A DNA stretch of 64,000 nt from Pseudotabrizicola sp. Its GTDB lineage: Bacteria; Pseudomonadota; Alphaproteobacteria; Rhodobacterales; Rhodobacteraceae. Location of the stretch: NCBI RefSeq assembly GCF_030656345.1, contig NZ_JAUSNR010000007.1, positions 47,365-111,364 on the forward strand, read 5' to 3'. The translations under genes were made by a program, and so were the position numbers. The notes beneath the pieces are model-generated. The model was not told the origin of the DNA, did no database searches, and saw nothing but the letters and a program-made list of their open reading frames with translations. Shown here piece after piece: positions 10,088 through 20,639 of the stretch. Numbering within the stretch: the stretch's first letter is position 1; each line of letters opens with the position of its first letter.

Positions 10088-11805
10088 TGGGTCAGTTTCA
10101 GCTGGCTGATGTTGGTGGCAATGGAGCGGAAGGCGGTGCTGATCTCCAGCCCGCTGGCGTTGAAGTAATGCGCGGGCGAGCTGGCACATTTCTCGATCTC
10201 GGCGCGGCCGTTGGACGGGGCCTCAAACGCAATGCCATAGATCATCACATTGCGCGCGCCGGCCAGAGTGCAGACCTGTTGCAGCTGGGTGTTCATGGTG
10301 CCGGTGGGGGTCTGGGTGCGCATGAGGTTCATCCGGGCCGCCTGTGTGCCGCCGATGGCCCGAACGTAAAGCTGCTGCGCGACCCAGGACATGCGCAAGT
10401 TGTTTTCACTGGATGACCACATGCTTTGCCACGTTTGTCTCGTGGATCCGCTGTAGGTGGTTGTTGTCGCACTATAGCAAGCGGAGCTGGACGGCGTGGA
10501 GCCGTTCCAGGGCCGGGAATGCCAGGCGTTCAGATGCGGCACGTAGAACGGGCGGCTGTTGCACAGCTTGGTAGATGTTGACGCGTCAACCTTGGTCGAA
10601 TGAAAGATCGAATACTGGTTGACCGAATTGGCGCGCCAGATCGGCGAGTCGCCGTGGCGGTAGTCTGCGGTCACCCGCTCTTCGGCGAAGTGTTCGCCAT
10701 CGGTCATCAGCACGATGATTTTCATCGCATCTTCTGCGGTGTAGTCAAACGGCCGGTCGCTGAAATACGACGGCGTGTGCCCGGCCGCCACCAGCCCGGT
10801 GTACAGCCCTCTGGCCGACGGGTCGAGCAGGGCCATGCCCCATTTCATCCCGGCGTTGATCGAGGTGGCACCGATGGCGGTCAGGTTCGATATATGGCTT
10901 TTCAGCTGGGTCTTGTTGTTGGTCGGCGCGCGGATCACGTTGACCTTTGAGGGCGGGCACCAGCGGTTGCCGGTGTCCACCACTGCGTTGCTGTGGGTGG
11001 GGGCGATGTAGCTGCCGGTGGTGGTGCTTGAATAGGTGTCGGCATGGGCGGTGACCGGCATCGGCGTGGTGCGCGACAGGGTCAGGCTGTTGTAGGTCGA
11101 GGCGGGCAGGTCAAAGCAATTGACGTCTTCGACCCCATGATCGTCTTCGGCGTTGAACAGGTCCTGCATATACTGCGGCAGGTTTACTTGACCGTTGTAC
11201 GGCACGATCCCGATCGAGACCCGGTTCTCGAAATCCTGATCAAGCACAGTGTCAATAAACTCACGCGCCGCCGATTTCAGGTTGGTCAGCTTGCTGCCGG
11301 CCATCGAGCCGGACACGTCAAGCACCAGCATGATTTCAATGTTGTTGATGCGCTGTTCGGCCTGCGATGCGCCTGCCGCGCTCAGCCCTTGGCCGTTGGT
11401 CAGGTCATAAAGGTTCATGAAAACCGGGTTTACGAGGGTTGCTGCCTCGGCCCGCACGGTCGAGCCGTTGAAGGTCCGCTCATACTGCACCATTTTCAGG
11501 TTGTCGCTCAGCCCGGCCTTGGCGAAATAATCGCGCACCACGTCTTCGGCCTCCAGCTCCTGCGTCAGCGAGGCGGCGGCCAGTGTGGCGCGGTCCAGCG
11601 TCTGTTGCTGCTTGGTGCGGACCGTTTCAAAATGGATGATATCCACCCCGATCCCGGCCAGCGTCAGCATCAGCGTCAGCATGACAACGGTGAAAGCGAT
11701 GATATGGCCGTCCTCGTTCCTGACGAAGCGGGTCACCTGGCGGCGCGAAAGTCTTTTGGCAGCACTCAACATTCTGTGGCCCATCTCAATGTCCCTGAAC
11801 GCCAT
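10084..11805 (-). CDS. TadG-like protein with von Willebrand factor A domain
   Basis: NEDGHIIAFTVVMLTLMLTLAGIGVDI N-terminus; MLVLDVSGSMAGSKL MIDAS motif. Confidence 0.8.
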   Translation of the reverse strand: MAFRDIEMGHRMLSAAKRLSRRQVTRFVRNEDGHIIAFTVVMLTLMLTLAGIGVDIIHFETVRTKQQQTLDRATLAAASLTQELEAEDVVRDYFAKAGLSDNLKMVQYERTFNGSTVRAEAATLVNPVFMNLYDLTNGQGLSAAGASQAEQRINNIEIMLVLDVSGSMAGSKLTNLKSAAREFIDTVLDQDFENRVSIGIVPYNGQVNLPQYMQDLFNAEDDHGVEDVNCFDLPASTYNSLTLSRTTPMPVTAHADTYSSTTTGSYIAPTHSNAVVDTGNRWCPPSKVNVIRAPTNNKTQLKSHISNLTAIGATSINAGMKWGMALLDPSARGLYTGLVAAGHTPSYFSDRPFDYTAEDAMKIIVLMTDGEHFAEERVTADYRHGDSPIWRANSVNQYSIFHSTKVDASTSTKLCNSRPFYVPHLNAWHSRPWNGSTPSSSACYSATTTTYSGSTRQTWQSMWSSSENNLRMSWVAQQLYVRAIGGTQAARMNLMRTQTPTGTMNTQLQQVCTLAGARNVMIYGIAFEAPSNGRAEIEKCASSPAHYFNASGLEISTAFRSIATNISQLKLTQ

Positions 11806-12140
11806 GTCTCCGCCCCCACGGGGACCTGGCTGGCATAATCTGGACATAGAAAGCCTATGCAGCGCGGCAAAATTGTGGCGCTGGCCCGCGACAGGGTGTT
11901 GCACCGGGGTCGCAGGAAACGATGGCGGGAAAAGTGGCGGAATTGTCGTCCGTATCGCAACACAAGGACCGCCAAAGCAGTCTGCCACAGCTTTGATTTC
12001 GCCGTCCAGCGCGATGTCAGAGCGATTCGATTCGCTTTTTCATCACTTCGCAGCGACGTTTTGCGGTGAACTGTTCACAAACAGCCGTTAGGTTGGGGCC
12101 GGGTGCGGGTATTCGCGCCCTGCCTGACAGGAGGAATGGC

Positions 12141-13571
12141 ATGACCAGAGATGGTGAACTCAGCTTTCGGGACTCGGTAGATCTGATGTTCAACCGCGCC
12201 GTGCGGCTGATGGATCTGAGCCCCGGGTTGGAACAGAAAATCCGGGTCTGCAATTCGACCTATACCGTGCGGTTCGGCGTGCGTCTGCGCGGCAAGATCG
12301 AGACGTTTACCGGCTATCGGTCAGTCCATTCCGAACATATGGAGCCGGTCAAGGGCGGCATCCGCTATGCCCTGTCGGTCAACCAGAACGAGGTTGAGGC
12401 GCTGGCCGCGCTGATGACCTACAAATGCGCGCTGGTGGAAACGCCGTTCGGCGGGTCCAAGGGCGGCCTTTGCATCGATCCGCGCGCGTGGGACGAGCAC
12501 GAGCTGGAACTGATCACCCGGCGTTTCGCCTATGAGCTGATCAAGCGCGACCTGATCCACCCGGCACAGAACGTGCCCGCGCCCGACATGGGCACGGGCG
12601 AGCGCGAAATGGCCTGGATCGCCGACCAGTACAAACGGATGAACACCACTGACATCAACGGCAATGCCTGCGTGACCGGCAAGCCGACCTATGCGGGCGG
12701 CATTCAGGGCCGGGTCGAGGCGACGGGGCGCGGCGTGCAATACGCGCTGCAGGAATTCTTCCGCCACCCCGAAGACAAGGCCAAGGCAGGCCTGACCGGC
12801 GGGCTGCAAGGCAAGCGTGTGATCGTGCAGGGGCTGGGCAATGTGGGCTATCACGCCGCCAAGTTCCTGTCGGAAGAAGACGGCTGCATCATCACCGCCA
12901 TCATCGAACGCGACGGCGCGCTGCAATGCGACACCGGGCTGAACGTCGAAGAGGTGCACCAGTGGATGGCCAAGCAGGGCACGATTCAGGGCTACCCCTC
13001 GGCCGCCTTTGTCGAAGACGGCACCTATCTGCTGGAAGCCGACTGTGACATCCTGATCCCCGCCGCGATGGAGGGGGTGATCCACAAGGACAATGCCGCC
13101 AATATCAAGGCCCCGCTGATCATCGAGGCCGCGAATGGCCCGGTGACCTTTGGCGCGGATGAGATTCTGCGGACCAAAGGCGTGGTGATCATTCCGGATA
13201 TGTATGCCAATGCCGGTGGTGTGACGGTGTCATATTTCGAATGGGTCAAGAACCTGTCGCACATCCGCTTTGGCCGGATGCAGCGCCGCGCCGAAGAGGC
13301 GCGGTCGCGCCTGCTGGTCGAAGAGCTGGAGCGGTTGTCGGCCGATCAGGATCTGGGCTGGACGCTGGCCCCGGGGTTCAAGGACAAGTTCCTGACCGGT
13401 TCGGACGAGCTTGCACTGGTACGCTCGGGTCTGGAAGACACGATGCGCACCGCCTATCAGGCGATGCGCAAGGTCTGGCACGAACGCGATGACGTCGATG
13501 ATCTGCGCACGGCGGCCTATATCGTGTCGATCAGCCGGGTGGCGACGGCGTACCGCTCCAAAGCCTTGTAG
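12141..13571 (+). CDS. gdhA: Glu/Leu/Phe/Val dehydrogenase (glutamate dehydrogenase)
   Basis: KGGIRYALSVNQNEVEALAALMTYKCALVETPFGGSKGG; VQGLGNVGYHAAKFLSEE. Confidence 0.92.
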   Translation: MTRDGELSFRDSVDLMFNRAVRLMDLSPGLEQKIRVCNSTYTVRFGVRLRGKIETFTGYRSVHSEHMEPVKGGIRYALSVNQNEVEALAALMTYKCALVETPFGGSKGGLCIDPRAWDEHELELITRRFAYELIKRDLIHPAQNVPAPDMGTGEREMAWIADQYKRMNTTDINGNACVTGKPTYAGGIQGRVEATGRGVQYALQEFFRHPEDKAKAGLTGGLQGKRVIVQGLGNVGYHAAKFLSEEDGCIITAIIERDGALQCDTGLNVEEVHQWMAKQGTIQGYPSAAFVEDGTYLLEADCDILIPAAMEGVIHKDNAANIKAPLIIEAANGPVTFGADEILRTKGVVIIPDMYANAGGVTVSYFEWVKNLSHIRFGRMQRRAEEARSRLLVEELERLSADQDLGWTLAPGFKDKFLTGSDELALVRSGLEDTMRTAYQAMRKVWHERDDVDDLRTAAYIVSISRVATAYRSKAL

Positions 13572-13580
13572 CCTGATATG

Positions 13581-13611
13581 GCCATCTGCGACAAAGCGTG
13601 TCGCAGATGGC
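13581..13611 (+). terminator. Stem-loop downstream of glutamate dehydrogenase
   Basis: Perfect 13-bp inverted repeat GCCATCTGCGACA-aagcg-TGTCGCAGATGGC, 9 nt after the stop codon; no strong T-tract. Confidence 0.65.
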
Positions 13612-13685
13612 ATTGGCTTTGGCGGCGAACCTTGATTATCTGGCGCAGACCCGGTTGACTGCCGCAGGTCAGGGAAAGGTCTGCC

Positions 13686-14936
13686 ATGCGCTATTCGGGT
13701 TTCAGGGTGATCGCTCAGGGTCTGGCTGGCAACACCGGGTGGAAACCGGCGTGGCGCGATCCGGCCCCCAAGGCCGAATATGATGCGCTGATCATCGGCG
13801 GCGGCGGGCATGGGCTGGCGACCGCCTATTATCTGGCAAAAAACCATGGGCTGACCAATATTGCGGTGCTGGAAAAGGGCTACCTGGGGTCCGGCAATAT
13901 CGGGCGCAATACCACGATTGTGCGGGCGAATTACTTTTTGCCCGGCAATTCGGAATTCTACAGCCATTCCCTGAAACTGTGGGAGGGGCTGGAGGCGGAC
14001 CTGAACTACAACGTGATGCACAGCCAGCGCGGGCTGATCAACCTGTTCCATTCCGACGGGCAGCGCGATGCCTTTGCCCGGCGTGGAAATGCGATGATCA
14101 ATCAGGGCGATGATGCGGTGCTCTTGGACCGCGAGGGCGTGCGCGAGCTGCTGCCCTATCTTGATTTCGACAACACCCGGTTCCCGATCTACGGCGGGCT
14201 GCTGCATCCGCGCGGCGGCACGGCCCGGCATGATGCGGTTGCCTGGGGCTATGCCCGCGCGGCGGACCGGCGCGGGGTGGATCTGATCCAGAATTGCGAA
14301 GTGACCGGGATTGATATCGCTGATGGCCGGGTCACGGGCGTGCAGACCACGCGCGGGGCGATCCGGGCGAAAAAGGTCGGTATGGTGGTCGCGGGCCGGT
14401 CGGGCCAGGTGGCGGCGATGGCGGGGATGCGGCTGCCGATTGAATCACACGTGCTGCAGGCTTTTGTCACCGAAGGGCTGAAGCCGGTGATCGACCATGT
14501 GATCAGCTTTGGCATGGGACATTTCTACATCAGCCAGTCCGACAAGGGCGGTCTGGTGTTCGGCGGCGATCTGGATTTCTACGCGTCCTATGCCGCGCGT
14601 GGCAACCTGCCGATGGTGGAACATGTGATGGAGGCCGGCATGACGCTGATGCCGATGATCGGCCGCGCCCGCGTGCTGCGGTCCTGGGGCGGGATCATGG
14701 ACATGACACCGGACGGATCACCCATCATCGACAAAACGCATGTCGACGGGTTGTTCATTGACGCCGGATGGAACTACGGCGGGTTCAAGGCGGTGCCGGC
14801 GAGCGGCTATTGCATGGCGCATCTGATGGCGACGGGGGAAAGCCATGCCGTTGCCGCGAAGTTCCGGCTGAACCGATTTGCAACGGGGCATCTTCTTGAC
14901 GAAGAAGGCACCGGCAGCCAGCACAATCTGCATTGA
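13686..14936 (+). CDS. soxB: Sarcosine oxidase subunit beta
   Basis: DALIIGGGGHGLATAYYLAKNHG FAD motif; conserved SoxB-like sequence; first gene of the B-D-A-G order. Confidence 0.93.
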   Translation: MRYSGFRVIAQGLAGNTGWKPAWRDPAPKAEYDALIIGGGGHGLATAYYLAKNHGLTNIAVLEKGYLGSGNIGRNTTIVRANYFLPGNSEFYSHSLKLWEGLEADLNYNVMHSQRGLINLFHSDGQRDAFARRGNAMINQGDDAVLLDREGVRELLPYLDFDNTRFPIYGGLLHPRGGTARHDAVAWGYARAADRRGVDLIQNCEVTGIDIADGRVTGVQTTRGAIRAKKVGMVVAGRSGQVAAMAGMRLPIESHVLQAFVTEGLKPVIDHVISFGMGHFYISQSDKGGLVFGGDLDFYASYAARGNLPMVEHVMEAGMTLMPMIGRARVLRSWGGIMDMTPDGSPIIDKTHVDGLFIDAGWNYGGFKAVPASGYCMAHLMATGESHAVAAKFRLNRFATGHLLDEEGTGSQHNLH

Positions 14937-14981
14937 GGGCGTGATGGGTCTGACCGCTTGTTCCCCTGCTCTGGCACCGGA

Positions 14982-15090
14982 TGCCTCCGGCGGGAGTATT
15001 TCAGAAAGGTGCAAATCGCACAGGGAGCTCTTTGCATTGCAGCTTTTAAAAATACTCCGGGGTGAGGCCGCAGGCCGGGGGGCATCGCCC
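14982..15090. repeat. Dispersed intergenic repeat, two converging copies (B1/B2)
   Basis: GCCTCCGGCGGGAGTATTTCAGAAAGGTGCAAA ... TTTGCATTGCAGCTTTTAAAAATACTCCGGGGTGAGGCCGCAGGCCGGGGGGC. Confidence 0.75.
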
Positions 15091-15125
15091 CTGACGACGC
15101 TGACCATAAAGAGAGGCTTTTCAAG

Positions 15126-15404
15126 ATGCGCCTGACCTGCCCGCTGTGCGGACCGCGTGACCGGCGGGAGTTCTATTATTATGGGGCGGCGGAGTATCTG
15201 AACCGGCCCGCCGCTGATGCTGCGCCGGAAGCCTGGGATGACCATCTGCACAACCGCGACAACCCTGCCGGGGTGACGCAGGATCTTTGGTATCATGAAC
15301 AGGGGTGCTGTTCCTGGCTGAAGGTCACCCGCAATACGGTGACGCATGAGATTCTGGCGGTGGAAAGTGTTGCCGGTGACAGCACCGCAGGGGGTGGGGC
15401 ATGA
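15126..15404 (+). CDS. soxD: Sarcosine oxidase subunit delta
   Basis: MRLTCPLCGPRDRREFYYYGAAEYLNRP Zn-binding small subunit; overlaps soxA start. Confidence 0.93.
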   Translation: MRLTCPLCGPRDRREFYYYGAAEYLNRPAADAAPEAWDDHLHNRDNPAGVTQDLWYHEQGCCSWLKVTRNTVTHEILAVESVAGDSTAGGGA

Positions 15405-18319
15405 GGATTGATGGCAAGGGCCGGATCGACCGGACGCGGCCCGTCACCTTCAGCTTCGACGGGCGCAGCTATGCCGGGTACAAGGGTGATACGCTGGCCT
15501 CGGCCCTGATGGCCAATGATGTGCGGGTGGTGGGGCGCAGTTTCAAGTATCACCGCCCGCGCGGGATTTTGACCGCCGGGTCGGAAGAACCCAACGCGCT
15601 GGTCGAGATTGTCGGCCCCGCCAACCAGACCCCGAACACGCGGGCGACCGTGCAGGAGCTGTTTGAGGGGCTGGTGGCGCGCAGCCAGAACCGTTGGCCA
15701 TCTTTGCGCTTTGACGCGCTGGAGGTGAATGATCTGGCCGCGCCTTTGCTGTCGGCGGGGTTCTATTACAAGACCTTCATGTGGCCGCGCCGGTTCTGGG
15801 AAGGTATTTATGAGCCGCTGATCCGCCGGGCGGCGGGCTTGGGCAGCCTGTCGGGGCACCATGATGAGGGCGTCTATGAAAAGGCCTGGGCGCATTGTGA
15901 TTTGCTGGTGATCGGGGCGGGGCCTGCGGGGCTGATGGCGGCGCTGACGGCCGCGCGCGCCGGGGCGGATGTTATCCTGGCTGACGAGTCATCCGAGCCG
16001 GGGGGGCGGTTGCTGGCGGATGACGGCGTGATCGGCGATCTGCCCGCCGCGGGCTGGGTGGCCGGGGTGCTGGCCGAACTGGCCAGCCTGCCCAATGTGC
16101 GGGTGATGACGCGCACCACGGTGACCGGGGCCTATGATGACGGCACTTACGGTGCGCTGGAGCGTGTGGGGCTGCACCGCCGCCCGCGCCCGAACCTGCC
16201 GCGCGAATGTTTCTGGCGGATCGTGGCCAAACGGTCAGTGCTGACGACGGGGGCTCTGGAGCGCGGGATTGCGTTTGAGGGCAATGACCGGCCGGGCGTG
16301 ATGCTGGCATCGAGCCTGCCCGCCTATCTGAACCGCTATGGCGTGGTGCCGGGGCAGCGGGTGACGCTGTTTGGCAATAATGACAGCCTGCGCGGCGTCG
16401 CCCGCAGCCTGATGGCGGCGGGGGTGACGGTGGCGGCGATCATCGATCCGCGCGAGGATGCGCCGGACGAGCCGGGAACCACGGTACACAAGGGCGCGCA
16501 GGTGACGCGCGCCCGGGGCCGGATGGGCCTGCGCGAGGTTGTGGTGCGTGTGGGGGAGCGTGAGATTACGGTTGAGACGGATTGTCTGGGGGTATCAGGC
16601 GGCTGGAACCCGACGCTGCACCTGACCTGCCATCTGAACGGGCGGCCACGCTGGTCGGAAGAGTTGGCAGCCTTTGTGCCGGTTGATGGCGCTGTGCCGG
16701 GGATGCTGGTGGCCGGGGCGGCGAATGGCAGCTTTTCCACCCATGGCTGTCTGGCGGCGGGGGCAGAGGCGGCGCGGGCTAGTCTTGAAGCGCTGGGCCG
16801 GTCGGTCGCGGCGGCGGATCTTCCGCAGGCCGAGGATGCGCCCTACCGCATTGCACCTTTGTGGGCGGTGCCGGGCAAGGGGCGTGCCTGGCTCGATTTT
16901 GCCAATGATGTGACGGTCAAGGATGTGGCCCTGTCGGCGCAGGAGGGGTTCCGCAGCGTTGAGCATATGAAGCGCTATACCACGCAAGGCATGGCACCGG
17001 ATCAGGGGAAAAACTCCAACGTGGCGGCGCTGGCGGTGCTGGCGGATGCCACCGGGCGCGGCATTGCCCAGACCGGGACCACAACCTTCCGCCCGCCCTT
17101 TGCGCCGGTGTCGATTGCCGCGCTGGGGGCCGGGGGGCGCGGCGCGGGGTTTGCGCCGCAGCGGTTCCTGACCAGCGATCAGGCCAGCCGCGACCGGGGC
17201 GCACCGATGGTGGAGGCGGGGCTGTGGTACCGGCCCGGTTATTTCCCCAAACCGGGGGAGACGACGTGGCGCGAGTCCTGTGACCGTGAGGTGCGCATGG
17301 TGCGGGCGTCGGTCGGGGTGACAGATGTCTCGACCTTGGGCAAGATCGACATTCAGGGGCCGGATGCCGGGCGGTTTCTGGATTTCGTCTATACCAACAC
17401 CCTGTCCTCCCTGCCGGTCGGCAAGGTGCGTTATGGGCTGATGCTGCGCGAGGATGGGCATGTGCTGGATGACGGCACCTGTGCGCGGCTGGGGGAAGAC
17501 CATTGGCTGATGACCACCACCACTGCCGCCGCCGGGCTGGTGATGCGGCATCTGGATTTTGTGAGCCAGGCGTTTTGCGCCGGGTGGCAGGTGCGCTTTG
17601 TGTCGGTGACGGAAAGCTGGGCACAGTTTGCCGTGGCCGGGCCGCTGGCGCGGGATATGGTGACATCCGCCCTTGGCCATGCGCCTGACCTGCCATTCAT
17701 GGGCTGCGCGCCGGTGGTGGTGCAAGGCGTGGCGGGGCGGTTGTTCCGCATCTCCTTCTCCGGCGAGGAGGGGTATGAGCTGGCCGTGCCCACCCGCTAT
17801 GGCGAGGCGCTGTTCCGAGACCTGACGGCGCGGGCCGAAACCATGGGTGGCGGGCTCTATGGGATGGAGGCGCTGAATGTGCTGCGGATCGAGAAAGGGT
17901 TCATCACCCATGCCGAGATCCATGGCCGCACCACCGCCTTTGACATCGGTATGGAAAAGATGATCAGCGGCAAGAAAGACTGTATCGGCAAGGCGTCGGC
18001 GGCGCGCCCCGGCATGACCGGGCCTCTGCGCGAGCAGATGGTGGGGCTGATGCCGCTGACCGATACCGTGCTGACGGCGGGGGCGCATCTGTTTGCCCAA
18101 GGCGCGGAGCTGACGCGCGAAGGCTCGGCGGGTTATGTCACATCCGTGGGCTATTCGCCGACCCAGCAAAGCCATCTGGCGCTGGGGTTCCTGAGGAATG
18201 GCCGCGCCCGCATGGGTGAAACGGTGCGGCTGGTCGACCGGCTGCGCGGGGTGGACGTGCTGTGCCGGGTGAGCGACCCGGTGTTTCATGATCCCAAGGG
18301 GGAGAAGCTGCGTGCCTGA
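15401..18319 (+). CDS. soxA: Sarcosine oxidase subunit alpha
   Basis: GYKGDTLASALMANDVRVVGRSFKYHRPRGI; LLVIGAGPAGLMAAL; C-terminal GcvT-like domain. Confidence 0.94.
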   Translation: MRIDGKGRIDRTRPVTFSFDGRSYAGYKGDTLASALMANDVRVVGRSFKYHRPRGILTAGSEEPNALVEIVGPANQTPNTRATVQELFEGLVARSQNRWPSLRFDALEVNDLAAPLLSAGFYYKTFMWPRRFWEGIYEPLIRRAAGLGSLSGHHDEGVYEKAWAHCDLLVIGAGPAGLMAALTAARAGADVILADESSEPGGRLLADDGVIGDLPAAGWVAGVLAELASLPNVRVMTRTTVTGAYDDGTYGALERVGLHRRPRPNLPRECFWRIVAKRSVLTTGALERGIAFEGNDRPGVMLASSLPAYLNRYGVVPGQRVTLFGNNDSLRGVARSLMAAGVTVAAIIDPREDAPDEPGTTVHKGAQVTRARGRMGLREVVVRVGEREITVETDCLGVSGGWNPTLHLTCHLNGRPRWSEELAAFVPVDGAVPGMLVAGAANGSFSTHGCLAAGAEAARASLEALGRSVAAADLPQAEDAPYRIAPLWAVPGKGRAWLDFANDVTVKDVALSAQEGFRSVEHMKRYTTQGMAPDQGKNSNVAALAVLADATGRGIAQTGTTTFRPPFAPVSIAALGAGGRGAGFAPQRFLTSDQASRDRGAPMVEAGLWYRPGYFPKPGETTWRESCDREVRMVRASVGVTDVSTLGKIDIQGPDAGRFLDFVYTNTLSSLPVGKVRYGLMLREDGHVLDDGTCARLGEDHWLMTTTTAAAGLVMRHLDFVSQAFCAGWQVRFVSVTESWAQFAVAGPLARDMVTSALGHAPDLPFMGCAPVVVQGVAGRLFRISFSGEEGYELAVPTRYGEALFRDLTARAETMGGGLYGMEALNVLRIEKGFITHAEIHGRTTAFDIGMEKMISGKKDCIGKASAARPGMTGPLREQMVGLMPLTDTVLTAGAHLFAQGAELTREGSAGYVTSVGYSPTQQSHLALGFLRNGRARMGETVRLVDRLRGVDVLCRVSDPVFHDPKGEKLRA

Positions 18320-18842
18320 CCTGATTGCCAAACCCGCGCTGGGCGCGGCCCCGGTGACCCATGCCGGCACCACGCTGGCAGAAGCAGCGATGCCGCAGAT
18401 GACGTCGATCGCGCCCTGGCCGGGGCACGCGGCGGCGGTAGGGCTGGCACTGGGGATGGCGTTTCCGGCCCCGAATTGCATGACCGAAGCCGGGCGCGCA
18501 AGGCTGGTCTGGGCCGGGCGCGACATGGCCTTTCTGATCGGTGAGGTGCCGCCCGATGGTCTGCCCGCAGCGGTGACGGATCAGGCTGACGGCTGGGCCG
18601 CGCTGCACCTGTCGGGCGTGCGGGCTGTGGAGGTGCTGGCGCGGCTGGTGCCGCTGGATCTGCGCGACATGCGGCGGGGGCAGGCGTTGCGCACCGCGCT
18701 CAACCACCTGCCGCTGCTCCTGATTGCCGAAGGGGAGGGGGCGTTTACGCTGCTGACCTTCCGCTCAATGGCGCGGACCGCATGGCATGAGGTTGAAGAT
18801 GCGATGGTGAAGGTTGCGGCAAGGGTGGCGCTGACCCCATAA
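18312..18842 (+). CDS. soxG: Sarcosine oxidase subunit gamma
   Basis: Overlaps the soxA end; PWPGHAAAVGLALGMAFPAPN...; probable GTG start. Confidence 0.85.
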   Translation: MPDLIAKPALGAAPVTHAGTTLAEAAMPQMTSIAPWPGHAAAVGLALGMAFPAPNCMTEAGRARLVWAGRDMAFLIGEVPPDGLPAAVTDQADGWAALHLSGVRAVEVLARLVPLDLRDMRRGQALRTALNHLPLLLIAEGEGAFTLLTFRSMARTAWHEVEDAMVKVAARVALTP

Positions 18843-18883
18843 ACTTTCGCGGTGGTAGGTGGCAGGAGCGCGCCGCGCTCTCT

Positions 18884-18951
18884 ATGCTTTGCAGCTTTCA
18901 CAAATACTCCCGGGGGTCCGGGGGCAGGCAGCCCCCGGGGGTGGCCGCAGG
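18884..18951. repeat. Dispersed intergenic repeat, copy C
   Basis: TGCTTTGCAGCTTTCACAAATACTCCCGGGGGTCCGGGGGCAGGCAGCCCCCGGGGG. Confidence 0.7.
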
Positions 18952-18953
18952 GC

Positions 18954-19382
18954 CTACCAGTGGCCGGTATTTTCCATGCTGACCCAGGGCTCTGCGTGGG
19001 CCAGCGCCTCACCCTTCTGCAGCAGTTCGACCGAGATGTTGTCGGGGCTGCGGACAAAGGCCATGCGGCCGTCGCGCGGCGGACGGTTGATCACCACGCC
19101 ATTGGCCTGCAAATGGGCGCAGGTGGCGTAGATGTCGTCCACCTCATAGGCCAGATGGCCGAAATGGCGGCTGTCCGAGGGCAGGCCATCATCGCCGTCC
19201 CAGTTATAGGTCAGCTCGACCGGGCATTCCGGCTGGCCGGGGGGGGCCATGAAGATCAGCGAGAACCGCCCGGTTTCGCTTTCATGACGGCGGGTTTCTT
19301 CCAGCCCGAGCAGGCGGTAAAACGCCATCGACGCCTCCAGATCCAGAACCCGGACCATGGTGTGCAGGTATTTCAAAGCCAT
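18954..19382 (-). CDS. gloA: Lactoylglutathione lyase (glyoxalase I)
   Basis: MALKYLHTMVRVLDLEASMAFYRLLGLEETRRHESETGRFSLIFMA; HLAYEVDDIYATCAHLQANGVVINRPPRDG. Confidence 0.92.
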   Translation of the reverse strand: MALKYLHTMVRVLDLEASMAFYRLLGLEETRRHESETGRFSLIFMAPPGQPECPVELTYNWDGDDGLPSDSRHFGHLAYEVDDIYATCAHLQANGVVINRPPRDGRMAFVRSPDNISVELLQKGEALAHAEPWVSMENTGHW

Positions 19383-19644
19383 CGCAATTTCTCCTTGTAC
19401 TTCCGCACCTATCTTAACGCGGTTGCCGGGAAAGGCGAGGGGCGCGGTGGCCGCTGTTCCTGTGCCGATACCCCAGCCCCCGCCTTTGCGTCGCCCCCGC
19501 CTTTGTATCAATGAATCCATGCCCCTGCAGGATGACCTGCAACAGAATGGACGCGCACCCTTGCGAGGGTTCCCCAACCTCTCGTATCCTGCGCGCCAAT
19601 ACGACCCACATCTTGTGAACGCCCGGATTCGAAAGGCCACCCCT

Positions 19645-20550
19645 ATGCCGCTGTCCCCTGATCAGATCGCTGAAATCGAAGCCGCGCGCAGCACCCCGCG
19701 CCAGACCCTGCGGGCGGTGTCCGACGGGATGGAGGCGCATCTCTACCGCGCGCATGAGGTGCTGGACCACGGCTTCATCCGGGTCATCGACTATATGGGC
19801 GATGACGCGGCCATCGTGCAGGCCGCACGCGTCAGCTATGGCGCGGGCACCAAGCATGTGTCGAATGACGAAGGGCTGATCCGTTACCTGATGCGGCACT
19901 GGCATTCGACCCCGTTCGAGATGTGCGAAATCAAGCTGCACGTCAAACTGCCGGTCTTTGTCGCCCGCCAGTGGATCAGGCACCGCACCGCCAACGTCAA
20001 CGAATACTCCGCGCGCTATTCGATTCTGGACCGCGAATTCTACATCCCCGCCCCCGACCAGCTGGCCGCGCAAAGCACGGTCAACAATCAGGGGCGCGGG
20101 GCTGTGCTGGAGGGCGAGGAGGCCGCCCGGGTGCTGGAGATCCTGAAACGCGACGCGGGGCAGGCGTTTGACAGCTACGAGTCGATGCTGAGTCAGGACG
20201 GCCAGCAGGGGCTGGCGCGCGAACTGGCGCGGATGAACCTGCCGATGAACACCTATACCCAATGGTATTGGAAAACCGACCTGCACAACCTGTTCCACTT
20301 CCTGCGCCTGCGCGCCGACGCCCATGCGCAATATGAAATCCGGGTGTTCGCCGACGCGATTGCGGCTTGTGTGAAGGACTGGGTGCCTTTGGCCTTCGCC
20401 GCGTTCGAAGATTACCGGATGGGCGGGGTGACGTTGAGTGCGAAGGCGGTGGAGGTGTTGAAGCGGCGGCTGGCGGGCGAAGTCGTGGGCCAGCCGGAGA
20501 GCGGGATGAGCAAGGGGGAATGGCGGGAGTTTGAGGGGGTTTGGGGGTGA
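19645..20550 (+). CDS. thyX: FAD-dependent thymidylate synthase
   Basis: RQWIRHRTANVNEYSARYS contains the RHR...S ThyX motif. Confidence 0.95.
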   Translation: MPLSPDQIAEIEAARSTPRQTLRAVSDGMEAHLYRAHEVLDHGFIRVIDYMGDDAAIVQAARVSYGAGTKHVSNDEGLIRYLMRHWHSTPFEMCEIKLHVKLPVFVARQWIRHRTANVNEYSARYSILDREFYIPAPDQLAAQSTVNNQGRGAVLEGEEAARVLEILKRDAGQAFDSYESMLSQDGQQGLARELARMNLPMNTYTQWYWKTDLHNLFHFLRLRADAHAQYEIRVFADAIAACVKDWVPLAFAAFEDYRMGGVTLSAKAVEVLKRRLAGEVVGQPESGMSKGEWREFEGVWG

Positions 20551-20639
20551 GTTGCGGCCCCGGCATCGCGGGGGCGAAAGCGATCAAGCGAAGCGTTTTC
20601 AGCGGCTCGCAATTCTGTGCGCCGTTGGTTGTAGGATAG

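Noticed and set aside
14718-15347. 209-aa minus-strand ORF between soxB and soxD
   Set aside because: Built from antisense of soxB/soxD plus the intergenic repeat
16595-18526. 643-aa minus-strand ORF antisense to soxA
   Set aside because: Overlaps a clear sarcosine oxidase gene; composition rich in Arg/His/Pro/Gln, typical of GC-rich antisense frames
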